A stretch of 64,000 bases of DNA from Streptomyces sp. DT2A-34. GTDB lineage: Bacteria; Actinomycetota; Actinomycetes; Streptomycetales; Streptomycetaceae. The notes beneath the pieces were generated by a model that was not told the DNA's origin, ran no database searches, and saw nothing but the letters and a program-made list of their open reading frames with translations. The stretch is taken from assembly GCF_030499515.1 (NCBI RefSeq), contig NZ_JASTWJ010000001.1:7482001-7546000 (forward strand), read 5' to 3'. Shown here one piece after another: positions 7,832 to 16,159 of the stretch. Both the position numbers and the translations under genes were made by a program. Every line of letters begins with the position of its first letter. Position 1 is the first letter of the stretch.

Positions 7832-9874
7832 ATGGCGCGCAGTGCGCACCGATGGAGAAACCGCAGAAACGTCGTCGCCGTCCTGACGGCCGCGGGTCTG
7901 CTGTCCCTGGGCCTGGCGGCCCCGGGCGCCGCGGCCGCCGGGGAGCCGCGCATCGATCTCAGGGTGCTGGTCGTGGACAACGGTGACAGCCCGGTCCGGG
8001 CCATCACCGCCCAGCTGAAGAGCACCGGCATCCCGTACACCACCGTCGACCTGACCGACGCGAACCGCCCGACCATCACGGACGCGTTCCTCAGCGACAC
8101 GGTGAACGGCACACCCCGGGCCAAGTACCAGGGCGTCGTCCTGCCCAACGAGGCCCCCTTCGGCGCGGGCTCCGCCGAGCAGACCGCGCTGGAGAGCTAC
8201 GAGCGGACCTACGGCATCCCGCAGGTCGACGCCTACACCTGGGCCCACCCGGGCGTCGGCCTCGACTACACGAGCGAGGGCGGCTGGGCCGGCACCCTCG
8301 ACGGGCGGGCGGCGGCCGTCACGGCCGAGGGCAAGGCGGGGTACTTCGGCTATCTGGACGGCGCCTTCACGTTCGAGGACAACGACGCCTCCGCACAGGA
8401 GAGTTACGGCTTCGTCGCCCGGCCCCGTACGGGCTTCACCAGCTATGTCGACCTTCCCGTGCCCGCCGGCTCCGGGCGCGGCAGCCTGATCGGTGAGTAC
8501 AACCACGACGGGCGCCGCGAGCTGGTGGTGACCTTCGCGTACAACGCGCATCAGCAGCAGTTCCGGGTCCTTGCCCGCGGCATCGTCGAATGGCTGACTC
8601 AGGGCGTGCACCTGGGCCGGGCGCGCAACTATTTCGCGGTGCATGTCGACGACGTCTTCGCGCCCGACAACCGTTGGGACACCGAGCACAACTGCACCCC
8701 GGGTGACTTCGACTGCGTCGGCGGTGACGGCGAGGGGACCACGCCGATCCGCATGACGGCCGAGGACGCGGTCCACGCCGCGCAGTGGCAGCGGGAGCAC
8801 GGCTTCACCCTGGACATGGTCTACAACGCCGGCTCCGGCGAGGCGTGGAAGACCGAGAACGGCGGCACCGACGCGCTCACCGACCAACTGCTCGCCGACA
8901 AGGCGCAGTACCGCTGGATCAACCACACCTACACGCACCCGTTCCTCGGCTGCGTCCAGGACACCTCGACCGTGCCCTGGAGCTGCGCCAAGAACGCCGA
9001 CGGCTCGACCCGGTACATGAGCCGCGCGGACATCTCGGCGGAGCTCCGCGACAACTACAACTGGGGCGTCACCAAGGGACTCCCGCTCGACCGCACGGAG
9101 CTGGTGACCGGCGAGCACTCGGGCCTGAAGACCCTGCCCCAGCAGCCCGACGACAACCCCAACCTGGCCGGCGCCCTCGCCGACAACGGCGTCAAGTGGA
9201 CCGCCTCGGACAACTCCCGCGAGCCCGACCAGCGTGCGGTCGGTGCCGCGCTGACCGTGCCCCGGCACCCGATGAACGTGTACTACAACGTGGGTACCGA
9301 GGAGGAGATGGTCGACGAGTACAACTGGATCTACACCTCCAAGGCCGACGGCGGCAGCGGCGTCTGCGAGACCAACCCCGCCTCCACCTGCCTGGCCGAC
9401 CCGCTGGACCCGGCCACCGGGTACGACGAGTACATCGTCCCGCTGGAGGCCCGCACCGCCCTCGGACACGCGATCGGCAACGACCCGCGCCCGCACTACG
9501 CCCACCAGTCCAACCTGGCCGAGGACCGGACGCTGTTCCCGGTCCTGGATCAGGTGCTCGCCGACTACCAGGCACTCTTCGCCGACAACACCCCGGTGGA
9601 GAACCTCGCGCAGAGTGCCATCGGCACCGAGCTGCAGCGCCGCGCCGCCTGGCAGACCGCTCTCGCCAACGGTTCCGTCACGGCGTACCGCATCGGCGAC
9701 ACCGTCACCGTCACCGCCCCGTCCGGGACCCGGATCCCGGTGACCGCACCGGAAGGAACCACCAAGCAACAACTCCTGGGCACGACCGCGTTCGGGACGC
9801 CGTACGCGGGGCAGCGCTCGGCGTGGACCGCGCCAGAGCCGCTGCAGTCCGCGCTCACGCTGAAGGTGCCGTAG
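7832..9874 (+). CDS. Secreted polysaccharide deacetylase, Agd3/CE18-like
   Basis: 680 residues. Signal peptide 1-36 (Arg-rich start, hydrophobic core, AAA/AGE cleavage) predicts export. The N-terminal half resembles an Ig/Rossmann-like accessory region. The catalytic part shows metal-dependent deacetylase signatures: HVDDVFAPDNRW (H271, D273, D274), NHTYTHPFLG (H365, H369) and HYAHQSN (H555, H558), matching the Asp-Asp, His-x3-His and catalytic-His pattern of NodB-like folds. The overall architecture fits the CE18 family, founded on Aspergillus Agd3, which deacetylates galactosaminogalactan. Its neighbours (PelF-like GT, GH135-like, GH114-like) support an N-acetylgalactosaminan substrate. Start ATG 7832 has GGGGAAGGGG. 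Family by motif and context; substrate inferred. Confidence 0.75.
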   Translation: MARSAHRWRNRRNVVAVLTAAGLLSLGLAAPGAAAAGEPRIDLRVLVVDNGDSPVRAITAQLKSTGIPYTTVDLTDANRPTITDAFLSDTVNGTPRAKYQGVVLPNEAPFGAGSAEQTALESYERTYGIPQVDAYTWAHPGVGLDYTSEGGWAGTLDGRAAAVTAEGKAGYFGYLDGAFTFEDNDASAQESYGFVARPRTGFTSYVDLPVPAGSGRGSLIGEYNHDGRRELVVTFAYNAHQQQFRVLARGIVEWLTQGVHLGRARNYFAVHVDDVFAPDNRWDTEHNCTPGDFDCVGGDGEGTTPIRMTAEDAVHAAQWQREHGFTLDMVYNAGSGEAWKTENGGTDALTDQLLADKAQYRWINHTYTHPFLGCVQDTSTVPWSCAKNADGSTRYMSRADISAELRDNYNWGVTKGLPLDRTELVTGEHSGLKTLPQQPDDNPNLAGALADNGVKWTASDNSREPDQRAVGAALTVPRHPMNVYYNVGTEEEMVDEYNWIYTSKADGGSGVCETNPASTCLADPLDPATGYDEYIVPLEARTALGHAIGNDPRPHYAHQSNLAEDRTLFPVLDQVLADYQALFADNTPVENLAQSAIGTELQRRAAWQTALANGSVTAYRIGDTVTVTAPSGTRIPVTAPEGTTKQQLLGTTAFGTPYAGQRSAWTAPEPLQSALTLKVP

Positions 9875-9878
9875 AGGA

Positions 9879-9933
9879 GCGCCCCAAAGGGGCGCGGGGA
9901 ACTGCGCGACCAGCCACGAAGGACCCGCAGCCG
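9879..9933 (+). repeat. Dispersed Streptomyces repeat, short form (copy 2)
   Basis: GCGCCCCAAAGGGGCGC hairpin followed by GGGGAACTGCGCGACCAGCC and GGACCCGCAG. It begins 4 nt after the deacetylase stop codon and fills most of the 117-nt gap before the glycosyltransferase gene. It may act as a partial terminator or processing site within the cluster. Confidence 0.75.
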
Positions 9934-9991
9934 GGGTCCGGGCAGCAGTTCCCCGAACATCATCCGCATCACAGGGGGGAACCGCGTAGCG

Positions 9992-11521
9992 ATGCGCACC
10001 GGCCGTCATGTCACCATGCTCACCGAAGGCACCTATCCGCACGTCCACGGCGGGGTCAGCACCTGGTGCGACCAGCTCGTCAAGGGCATGCCGGAGGTCG
10101 ACTTCCACATCGTGTCGCTCACCGGAACCGGCCGCGAACCCGTCGCCTGGGAGCTGCCGCCCAACGTCTACCGGCACACCTCCGTTCCGACCTGGGGCCC
10201 GCGTCCGGGACGCAAAAGGGCGCCGTACGGCAGGGCCCGGCGTCGTTTCACCGACTCCTACGAGCGTTTCCTGCTCTCCTTCCTCGACCCCGCGGGCCCC
10301 GAGTCCCACACCGACTTCGGTGCGGCCCTGTACGAGCTGGCCGAACTCGCCCGCGAGGGGCGCCTGTCGGCGGCGTTGCGCACCGAGTCGGCGCTGCGGT
10401 CGCTGATGTGGATCTGGACGATGCCGCATCTGCCGACCGCGGCCGCCCGCCCCACCGTCCACGACGCCCTGACCGCCACCGACCTGCTGGAACACGCCCT
10501 GCGCCCCCTCGGCATCCGCATCCCCGAGGACTCCGTCGCCCACGCCGTGAGCAGCGGCCTCGCCACCCTCCCCGCCCTCGCCGCGCACAAGCTGGACGGC
10601 GTGCCCTTCCTCCTCACCGAGCACGGCATCTATCTGCGCGAGCGCTATCTCGGCTACCGCAGCGACGCCCAGCGCTGGCCCGTGAAGGCGTTCATGCTCG
10701 GCTTCTACCGTGAGCTGAACTCACTCGGGTACCGGGCGGCGGACCTGATCACCCCCTGCAACCAGTACAACCGCCGCTGGGAGGAGCGCGGCGGCGCCGA
10801 CGCCGACAAGATCCGCACGGTCTACAACGGCGTCGACCCGCACGCCTTCCCGCACGCCGGCCCCGAGCCCGACGTCCCCACCCTCACCTGGTGCGGCCGC
10901 GTCGACCCCATCAAGGACCTGGAGACCCTGCTGCGGGCCTACGCCATGGTCCGCGCCGAACTCCCGGAAGCCCGCCTGCGCCTGTTCGGCCCCGTACCAC
11001 CCGGCGGCGAGGCCTACCGCACCAAGCTGGAGAAGCTCGCCGCCGAACTCGGCGTCACGGACGGCCTCACCTTCGAGGGCCGCATCAGCGAGGTCTGGCG
11101 CGCCTACGCCGCCGGTCACGTCGTCATGCTGTCGTCCATCTCCGAGGGCTTCCCGTTCTCCATCATCGAGGCCATGTCCTGCGGCCGTACGACGGTCTCG
11201 ACCGACGTCGGGGGAGTGCGCGAGGCCGTCGGCGACACCGGTCTGGTGGTCCCGCCGCGCGAGCCGGAGAAGCTGGCGGCCGCCGCGCTGACCCTTCTGC
11301 GCGACGACGAACGGCGCCTGGAACTGGGTGAATTGTCCCGTCAGAGGGTGATCGACCGCTTCACGCTCCGCCGCTCCGTGGACAATTTCCGGACGATTTA
11401 CCAGGAGCTCGCGGGCGGCGCCGAGGTGTACGAACCCACGCTGGAGACGGTCGCCGACTGGACCCTCGAACTGCGCGACCCCTGGTACGAGAAGGTCGCG
11501 ACGGACGGAACCGGCTGGTGA
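9992..11521 (+). CDS. PelF-like family 4 glycosyltransferase
   Basis: A 509-residue cytosolic GT-B enzyme. It starts MRTGRHVTMLTEGTYPHVHG, close to the PelF N-terminus (TEGTYP...GGVS.W). The PelF hallmark TEHGIYLRER is at residues 209-218. The C-terminal domain has GRVDPIKDLETL and the retaining-GT EX7E motif, SEGFPFSIIEA (E385, E393). PelF uses UDP-GalNAc or UDP-GlcNAc to polymerise Pel. Unlike typical GT4 enzymes it has a roughly 100-residue helical insert (residues 75-175), also seen in PelF. The stop overlaps the next start (GTGA), implying translational coupling with the membrane protein, its probable export partner. The family is quite sure; donor sugar is inferred. Confidence 0.85.
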   Translation: MRTGRHVTMLTEGTYPHVHGGVSTWCDQLVKGMPEVDFHIVSLTGTGREPVAWELPPNVYRHTSVPTWGPRPGRKRAPYGRARRRFTDSYERFLLSFLDPAGPESHTDFGAALYELAELAREGRLSAALRTESALRSLMWIWTMPHLPTAAARPTVHDALTATDLLEHALRPLGIRIPEDSVAHAVSSGLATLPALAAHKLDGVPFLLTEHGIYLRERYLGYRSDAQRWPVKAFMLGFYRELNSLGYRAADLITPCNQYNRRWEERGGADADKIRTVYNGVDPHAFPHAGPEPDVPTLTWCGRVDPIKDLETLLRAYAMVRAELPEARLRLFGPVPPGGEAYRTKLEKLAAELGVTDGLTFEGRISEVWRAYAAGHVVMLSSISEGFPFSIIEAMSCGRTTVSTDVGGVREAVGDTGLVVPPREPEKLAAAALTLLRDDERRLELGELSRQRVIDRFTLRRSVDNFRTIYQELAGGAEVYEPTLETVADWTLELRDPWYEKVATDGTGW

Positions 11522-12999
11522 GCGGCAGCATCTGGATGCCGCCCGGCTCCCGCCCCGACACCCTGCCCGCCATCCCGCGCCAGCGCACCGCACCCAGCTG
11601 GGCGCAACCCGACCCCATCGACGAACTCGCCGAGCGCCTCGACGACTTCATCGCCGCCGCCGTCCACCCGGACGAGATCGCCGCACTGCTGGAGTCCGAC
11701 GGCCTGTCGGACGACCAGATACGCGAGCGCTACGGCGTCAAGAACTCCTTCGCGCTGGCGGAGGAGCTGTACGAACGCGTCGAGCGCCGCTACCCGGAGC
11801 CGGAAGGGCCGGTCCACGACCCCTGGCAGGTGGGCCTGCTCGGCTGCCTGCTGCGGGGTGTCGTCTTCGCCCTCCCCGGCCTCGGCTACGTCCTCGGCGC
11901 GCCCCTGCTCGCCGGCTCGCGGGACGACTTCGGCCTCCCCGCCGGCACGGTCCCGCTGCTGGCCGGCGCCTTGGTCGGCTGGACCTGGAACCAGGGGCTC
12001 GCCCACCGGGCGTACTCCTGGCTGGGGCTGGGGGACCGCGATGCCGCCCGCCGCTCTCTGCTTCTCGGCGCCCCGGCGGGCGCACTGCTCGGTGCCTTGG
12101 TGGCCCTGGCCGTCGCAGGCGCCGCCTCCGTTGGCGTCGCTTTCGCGGCCGGCCAGTCGATCTACCTGGGCGCGGCAACCGCGCTACTGGTGATGGGCCG
12201 CGAACGGGCCCTGCTGGTGGCTCTGCTGCCGATGGCGGCTGGCGCGGTCCTGGCCCTGGTCCATCCAGTGCCGGACGCCGCGAGACTGATGCTTTTGCTG
12301 GGCTCGCTAACGGTGGTGGTGCTTCTCGGCCTACGTGAGGTCGCGCCCCCGAAGGGGCGTGGGGAACTGCGCGATCAACCACATCAAACCCGCAGCCGCC
12401 GAACGACAAGTGGCCCCTCTCTCCTAGGCTCCCTTCCATACGCCTGCTTCGGCCTGGCCACCGGCGTCCTGGTCCTCTACGCGGCCCTCGGCGACGTCCT
12501 GGCAGGCGAGGAGCACACCGCGATAGCGGCGCCCGCGGCCGTCGCCCTCACCCTCAGCATGGGCCCCGCCGAATGGCTGCTGTACCGCTTCCGCAGCGGC
12601 AGCCTCGCCGGGCTGCGCTCCAGCAGCACACCGAAGGCCTTCTGGCGGACCACGACGGTCACCGTCGTCGAGTGCCTGTCGGCCTACCTGCTCTCCCTGC
12701 TCGCCCTGAGCCTCGCCACCTCCGCGCTCTGGCCGCACGCCCCCGGCATCGCGGGCATCCGCCTCGCCGGCCTGCTCCTCCTCGGCGTACTGCTGTGGAC
12801 CGGCCTGCTCCTGCAGTCCTTCGGCGCGGTGCTCAGCACGGCGACGGTGTGCTGCGTGGCGGCCCTCGCCCAGACGGTCGGCCTGGTCACCCACACGGGC
12901 AGCCCGCACGAGGTCGGACTGATCGTGTACGGGACGGCGGCGATGATCCAAGCCGCCCTCGTCTGCGCGCTGTTGGGGAGAGCGACCGCCCACCGATGA
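11518..12999 (+). CDS. Polytopic membrane protein, probable polysaccharide export partner (PelG-like role)
   Basis: 493 residues, GTG start overlapping the glycosyltransferase stop by 4 nt. Residues 1-105 are soluble and helical (DELAERLDDFIAAAVHPDE, then SDDQIRERYGVKNSFALAEE), a small cytosolic domain I do not recognise. About 11-12 hydrophobic segments follow. PelG, the Pel exporter partner of PelF, also has about 12 membrane helices, and fungal Gtb3 joins a PelF-like GT to a polytopic domain, so a role in synthesis or export is a reasonable inference; I cannot show homology to PelG. Oddly, the cytosolic loop after helix 6 (around residues 275-300) is encoded by a dispersed genomic repeat (12343-12400). 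The stop overlaps the next ATG (ATGA). Confidence 0.8.
   Translation: MSGSIWMPPGSRPDTLPAIPRQRTAPSWAQPDPIDELAERLDDFIAAAVHPDEIAALLESDGLSDDQIRERYGVKNSFALAEELYERVERRYPEPEGPVHDPWQVGLLGCLLRGVVFALPGLGYVLGAPLLAGSRDDFGLPAGTVPLLAGALVGWTWNQGLAHRAYSWLGLGDRDAARRSLLLGAPAGALLGALVALAVAGAASVGVAFAAGQSIYLGAATALLVMGRERALLVALLPMAAGAVLALVHPVPDAARLMLLLGSLTVVVLLGLREVAPPKGRGELRDQPHQTRSRRTTSGPSLLGSLPYACFGLATGVLVLYAALGDVLAGEEHTAIAAPAAVALTLSMGPAEWLLYRFRSGSLAGLRSSSTPKAFWRTTTVTVVECLSAYLLSLLALSLATSALWPHAPGIAGIRLAGLLLLGVLLWTGLLLQSFGAVLSTATVCCVAALAQTVGLVTHTGSPHEVGLIVYGTAAMIQAALVCALLGRATAHR
12343..12400 (+). repeat. Dispersed Streptomyces repeat, short form, inside a coding sequence (copy 3)
   Basis: CGCCCCCGAAGGGGCGTGGGG followed by AACTGCGCGATCAACCAC and ACCCGCAGCC, the same layout as the intergenic copies. 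Here it is read in frame within the membrane protein gene and encodes a basic, polar loop (APPKGRGELRDQ...RSRRTTSG) between hydrophobic segments. Confidence 0.8.
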
Positions 13000-13673
13000 C
13001 GCCGACGAACGATCTACTGGTCCCGTACTACGAACACCCGTCCGTCCGCCCCGCCGAATGGGACGCGATCATCACGGCCGCGCCTCGCCTCTACGGGGTC
13101 GTCCTCAACCCGGCCAGCGGCCCCGGCGAGACGCCCGACCCGGCGTTCGCCGAGGTCGCGACCCGGCTGCGCGGGGCTGGGGGTCCCCCCTCTGGGGGAG
13201 TGCGGGTGCTCGGCTACGCCGACACCGACTACGGCCGCCGACCGCACGCCGACGTCGTACGCGACATCGCCCGGCACCGCGACTGGTACGCCGCGGACGG
13301 CGTCTTCCTCGACCAAGTCGCCGCGGGCCGCGAGGAGTTCGCGTACTACCAGCGGCTCGCGACGGCGGCCTGGGGCGCCGGCTGCGGCACGCTCGCCCTG
13401 AACCACGGCACGGAACCGCACCCGTCGTACGCCAGGATCGCGGACGTCCTGGTGACCTTCGAGGGCACCTGGGAGTCGTACACCCGGCTCGGTCCGCAGC
13501 AGTGGCGGGGCGACGGCGGAGTGCGCCTGTGCCATCTGGTGTACGGCGTCCCGTCCGGCGTCGATCTCGCGGGCCTCGCCCGCGACCGCGGGGCCACCGT
13601 GCACTGCGCGGTACCGGGGATGGGCGATCATCCATGGGGTACGTTGCCGCACACCCTGGAGCCCGCTCGGTGA
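12996..13673 (+). CDS. Spherulin-4 family protein, GH135 (Sph3)-like
   Basis: 225 residues, ATG 12996 overlapping the preceding stop (ATGA). It begins LLVPYYEHPSVRPAEWDAI and has YGVVLNPASGPG, DGVFLDQVAAG (D106) and TFEGTWESY (E156), the strand-end motifs of the spherulin-4 TIM barrel. Fungal Sph3 of this family cleaves galactosaminogalactan within N-acetylgalactosamine runs. There is no signal peptide, so it may act inside the cell, be exported otherwise, or the start may differ. As I recall, Sph3 uses an Asp-Glu pair where this protein has Asp106-Gln107, so catalysis may differ. The stop overlaps the next GTG. Family fairly sure; activity inferred. Confidence 0.78.
   Translation: MTPTNDLLVPYYEHPSVRPAEWDAIITAAPRLYGVVLNPASGPGETPDPAFAEVATRLRGAGGPPSGGVRVLGYADTDYGRRPHADVVRDIARHRDWYAADGVFLDQVAAGREEFAYYQRLATAAWGAGCGTLALNHGTEPHPSYARIADVLVTFEGTWESYTRLGPQQWRGDGGVRLCHLVYGVPSGVDLAGLARDRGATVHCAVPGMGDHPWGTLPHTLEPAR
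13176..13201 (+). repeat. Short GGGGG/CCCCC inverted repeat inside the GH135-like gene
   Basis: CTGGGGGTCCCCCCTCTGGGGGAG resembles half of the dispersed hairpin seen at 19969-20006. It is translated in frame and adds a short Gly/Pro loop (GAGGPPSGG) between a helix and the next strand. Confidence 0.5.
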
Positions 13674-14470
13674 GACGCCTCATTCCGCTGGTCGTTCTGC
13701 CTCTTCTCCTCCTCGCGGGCTGTACGGCGTCCCCTGACGGCGCCGACGACGCCGAGGGCGGTCCGAGCGGCGCGCGCTGGCAGCCGCGGCCCGGCACGGC
13801 CTGGCAGTGGCAGCTGCGCGGCCGTATCGACACCTCCCTCGACGTGCCGGTCTACGACATCGACGGCTTCGACCAGTCCCAGAAGACCGTCGCGGCGCTG
13901 CACCGCGAGGGCCGCAAGGTCATCTGCTATCTCTCCACCGGCGCCTGGGAGGACTGGCGCCCCGACGCCGGGAAGTTCCCCAAGTCGGTGATCGGCAAGG
14001 GCAACGGCTGGGAGGGCGAGCGCTGGCTCGACATCCGGCGCCTGGACGTCCTGGAACCCCTGATGGCGGCCCGTATCGACATGTGCCGCGACAAGGGCTT
14101 CGACGCGGTGGAGCCCGACAACATGGACGGCTACAAGAACCGCACGGGCTTCCCGCTGAAGGCCCGCGACCAGCTCCGCTACAACCGCCTGATCGCCGGG
14201 CTGGCCCACGAGCGGGGCATGGCGGTCGGCCTGAAGAACGACCTGGACCAGATCCCGGAGCTCGTGGACGACTTCGACTTCGCGGTCAACGAGCAGTGCG
14301 CGCAGTACGGGGAGTGCGCGGCCCTGAGCCCCTTCGTGAAGGCCGGCAAGGCGGTGTTCCACGTCGAGTACGAGGTCCCCACGCGCGCCTTCTGCGCCGA
14401 GTCGCGTCGCCTGAAGCTGAGTTCGATGCTGAAGAAGTACGAGCTGGGGGTGTGGAGACGGGCGTGTTGA
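13670..14470 (+). CDS. GH114-like endo-alpha-1,4-polygalactosaminidase lipoprotein
   Basis: 266 residues. The GTG start at 13670 overlaps the previous stop by 4 nt and immediately gives a lipoprotein signal, PLLLLAGC, so the enzyme should be anchored outside the membrane. The barrel shows DVPVYDIDGFD, VICYLSTGAWEDWR, WLDIRRLDVLEPLM, FDAVEPDNMDGY (E148, D150) and FAVNEQCAQYGEC (E208), the signature of GH114 (TM1410 family). Members such as Aspergillus Ega3 and the Pseudomonas enzyme cut alpha-1,4-linked galactosamine polymers. It is the last gene of the polysaccharide cluster and faces cobS tail to tail with 3 nt between. Strong family match; the native substrate is inferred. Confidence 0.87.
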   Translation: MRRLIPLVVLPLLLLAGCTASPDGADDAEGGPSGARWQPRPGTAWQWQLRGRIDTSLDVPVYDIDGFDQSQKTVAALHREGRKVICYLSTGAWEDWRPDAGKFPKSVIGKGNGWEGERWLDIRRLDVLEPLMAARIDMCRDKGFDAVEPDNMDGYKNRTGFPLKARDQLRYNRLIAGLAHERGMAVGLKNDLDQIPELVDDFDFAVNEQCAQYGECAALSPFVKAGKAVFHVEYEVPTRAFCAESRRLKLSSMLKKYELGVWRRAC

Positions 14471-14473
14471 GGC

Positions 14474-15316
14474 TCAGTTGCCCAGTGACAGCACGACGAG
14501 CGCGGTCGTCGCCGCCGTCTCCGCGAGCCCGCCGAACACGTCACCGGTGACGCCGCCGAAGCGGCGCGTGCAGTGCCGCAGGAGCAGCTCGGCGGCGGCG
14601 AGTGCGGCGAGGACGGCGAGGGCGGTGCGGACGACGTCGTACGCCACGTCGTATGTCATGCCGTACGCCCCGAGCAGCGCTCCCGCCGCCGCGGCGACGC
14701 CGGTCACGGCCAGGGTGACGGCCACCGCGCCCCGTACGGGGACGACGCCGGCCACCGCGGCCCCCAGCCCCTCGGGCCGCGCGGCGGGCACTCCGGCGCG
14801 GGCGGCCAGGGTGAGCGCGAGCCGGGCGGCGACGGCCGACACGACGGTGGCGAGGGCACCCCGGGCCCATGAGGCGCCGTACAGCTGGGAGAGGGCGGCC
14901 ACCTGCGCGAACAGCACGAACACGAGCGTGATGACGCCGAAGGGCCCGATGTCCGACTGCTTCATGATCCGCAGCGCGTCCTCGGCGGGCTTGCCGCTGC
15001 CGAGCCCGTCGGCGGTGTCGGCGAGCCCGTCGAGGTGCAGCCCTCGGGTGAGTACGGCCGGGACGGCGGCGGCGACGACGGCGGCGAGGAGAGGCCCGGC
15101 GCCGAGGAACAGCAGCACCAGCGCGACACACGCGGCACCGCAGCCGAGGACCACGCCGACGAGCGGGGCGCACAGCATTCCGCCGCGCGCCGCCTCCCGG
15201 TCCCACCGGCTCACCTTGACGGGGAGCACGCTCAGGGTGCCGAAGGCGAAACGGAGACCGTGCGAACGCAGACCGTGCGAACGGGGAGCGTGCGGGGGCG
15301 GCGGGGGCATGGACAC
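14474..15316 (-). CDS. cobS: Adenosylcobinamide-GDP ribazoletransferase (cobalamin synthase)
   Basis: A 280-residue integral membrane enzyme that joins adenosylcobinamide-GDP to alpha-ribazole, the last step of B12 assembly. The family motifs FGTLSVLPV, GLHLDGLADTADGL and MKQSDIGPFGVI are present, with about six hydrophobic helices. The N-terminal 22 residues are a Pro/His/Ser extension with the duplicated stretch RSHGLRSHGL. The start could be GTG 15316 or ATG 15310, and the ribosome site is weak. CobT and CobU lie within 5 kb on the same strand, giving the whole nucleotide-loop pathway except the phosphatase. Confidence 0.93.
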   Translation of the reverse strand: MSMPPPPPHAPRSHGLRSHGLRFAFGTLSVLPVKVSRWDREAARGGMLCAPLVGVVLGCGAACVALVLLFLGAGPLLAAVVAAAVPAVLTRGLHLDGLADTADGLGSGKPAEDALRIMKQSDIGPFGVITLVFVLFAQVAALSQLYGASWARGALATVVSAVAARLALTLAARAGVPAARPEGLGAAVAGVVPVRGAVAVTLAVTGVAAAAGALLGAYGMTYDVAYDVVRTALAVLAALAAAELLLRHCTRRFGGVTGDVFGGLAETAATTALVVLSLGN

Positions 15317-15383
15317 GCCCGCAGACTAGCCCGGACGCCGTACCCGCCAGGCGGCCCACCCCTGTCCCGGACACACTGAAACC

Positions 15384-16148
15384 ATGGGTGACTGGTGGCA
15401 GCGCAACATCATCGAACCGGGCAAGCTCCCCCTGCTCCTGGCTCTGACCGCCTTCGTGGTCACCTTCCTCGTCACCCGCGTCATCACCCGCCTCATCCGC
15501 GCGGGCAAAGGACCCTTCCGCAACATCGAGACCGGCGCCGTCCACATCCACCATGTCGTCCCCGGAGTCGTCCTCACGGTCATCGGCGGCTTCTGCGCGG
15601 TCGCCGGCGGCCAGCGCGGCTTCGGCTCGGCCGCCGCCGCGGTGGTCTTCGGGATGGGCGCGGGCCTGGTCATGGACGAGTTCGCGCTGATCCTGCATCT
15701 GGACGACGTCTACTGGACCGAGGCCGGCCGCAAGAGCGTCGAGGTGGTCGTGCTCACCGCCGCCGTGGTCGGCCTGTTCCTGCTCGGATACGCACCCTTC
15801 GGGGTCAACGACCTCAACGACGACGAGCTGCAGAACCGCGGGTCGGTGCTCAGCACGATCCTCGGGAACTTCCTCCTGGCCCTGATCGCCCTGGCCAAGG
15901 GCAAGGCCCGGATCGCGATCTTCGGGGTGGTCGTCCCCTTCATCGCCCTGTTCGGTGCCGTCCGCCTGGCCCGGCCCGCCTCCCCCTGGGCGAAACGCTT
16001 CTATCGCCGCCGCCCGCGTGCCCGGGCCAAGGCCCAGATTCGCGCCTACCACCACGACAAGCGCTGGGCGGGCCCCAGCCGCAGACTTCACGAGTGGATC
16101 GGCGGGGCCCCGGACGCCGCCCCGGACCGGGCCCTGGAGCGCCGCTGA
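15384..16148 (+). CDS. Conserved integral membrane protein
   Basis: 254 residues with about five to six hydrophobic helices (15-35, 60-80, 85-105, 125-145, 165-200) and a strongly basic C-terminal tail (KRFYRRRPRARAKAQIRAYH). Notable are the short HIHHVVPG and DEFALILHLDDVYW segments between helices, whose His and acidic residues could bind metal. I do not recognise the family; similar proteins are common in actinobacteria. It is divergent from cobS with 67 nt between starts. There is no clear ribosome site before the ATG at 15384, so a short-leader mRNA is possible. Gene existence is likely; function unknown. Confidence 0.8.
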   Translation: MGDWWQRNIIEPGKLPLLLALTAFVVTFLVTRVITRLIRAGKGPFRNIETGAVHIHHVVPGVVLTVIGGFCAVAGGQRGFGSAAAAVVFGMGAGLVMDEFALILHLDDVYWTEAGRKSVEVVVLTAAVVGLFLLGYAPFGVNDLNDDELQNRGSVLSTILGNFLLALIALAKGKARIAIFGVVVPFIALFGAVRLARPASPWAKRFYRRRPRARAKAQIRAYHHDKRWAGPSRRLHEWIGGAPDAAPDRALERR

Positions 16149-16159
16149 CGCATCGCCGA

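Noticed and set aside
12573..13673. 366-residue ORF start for the GH135-like protein
   Set aside because: The first 141 codons are the shadow of the membrane protein gene. ATG 12996 overlaps the stop as expected.
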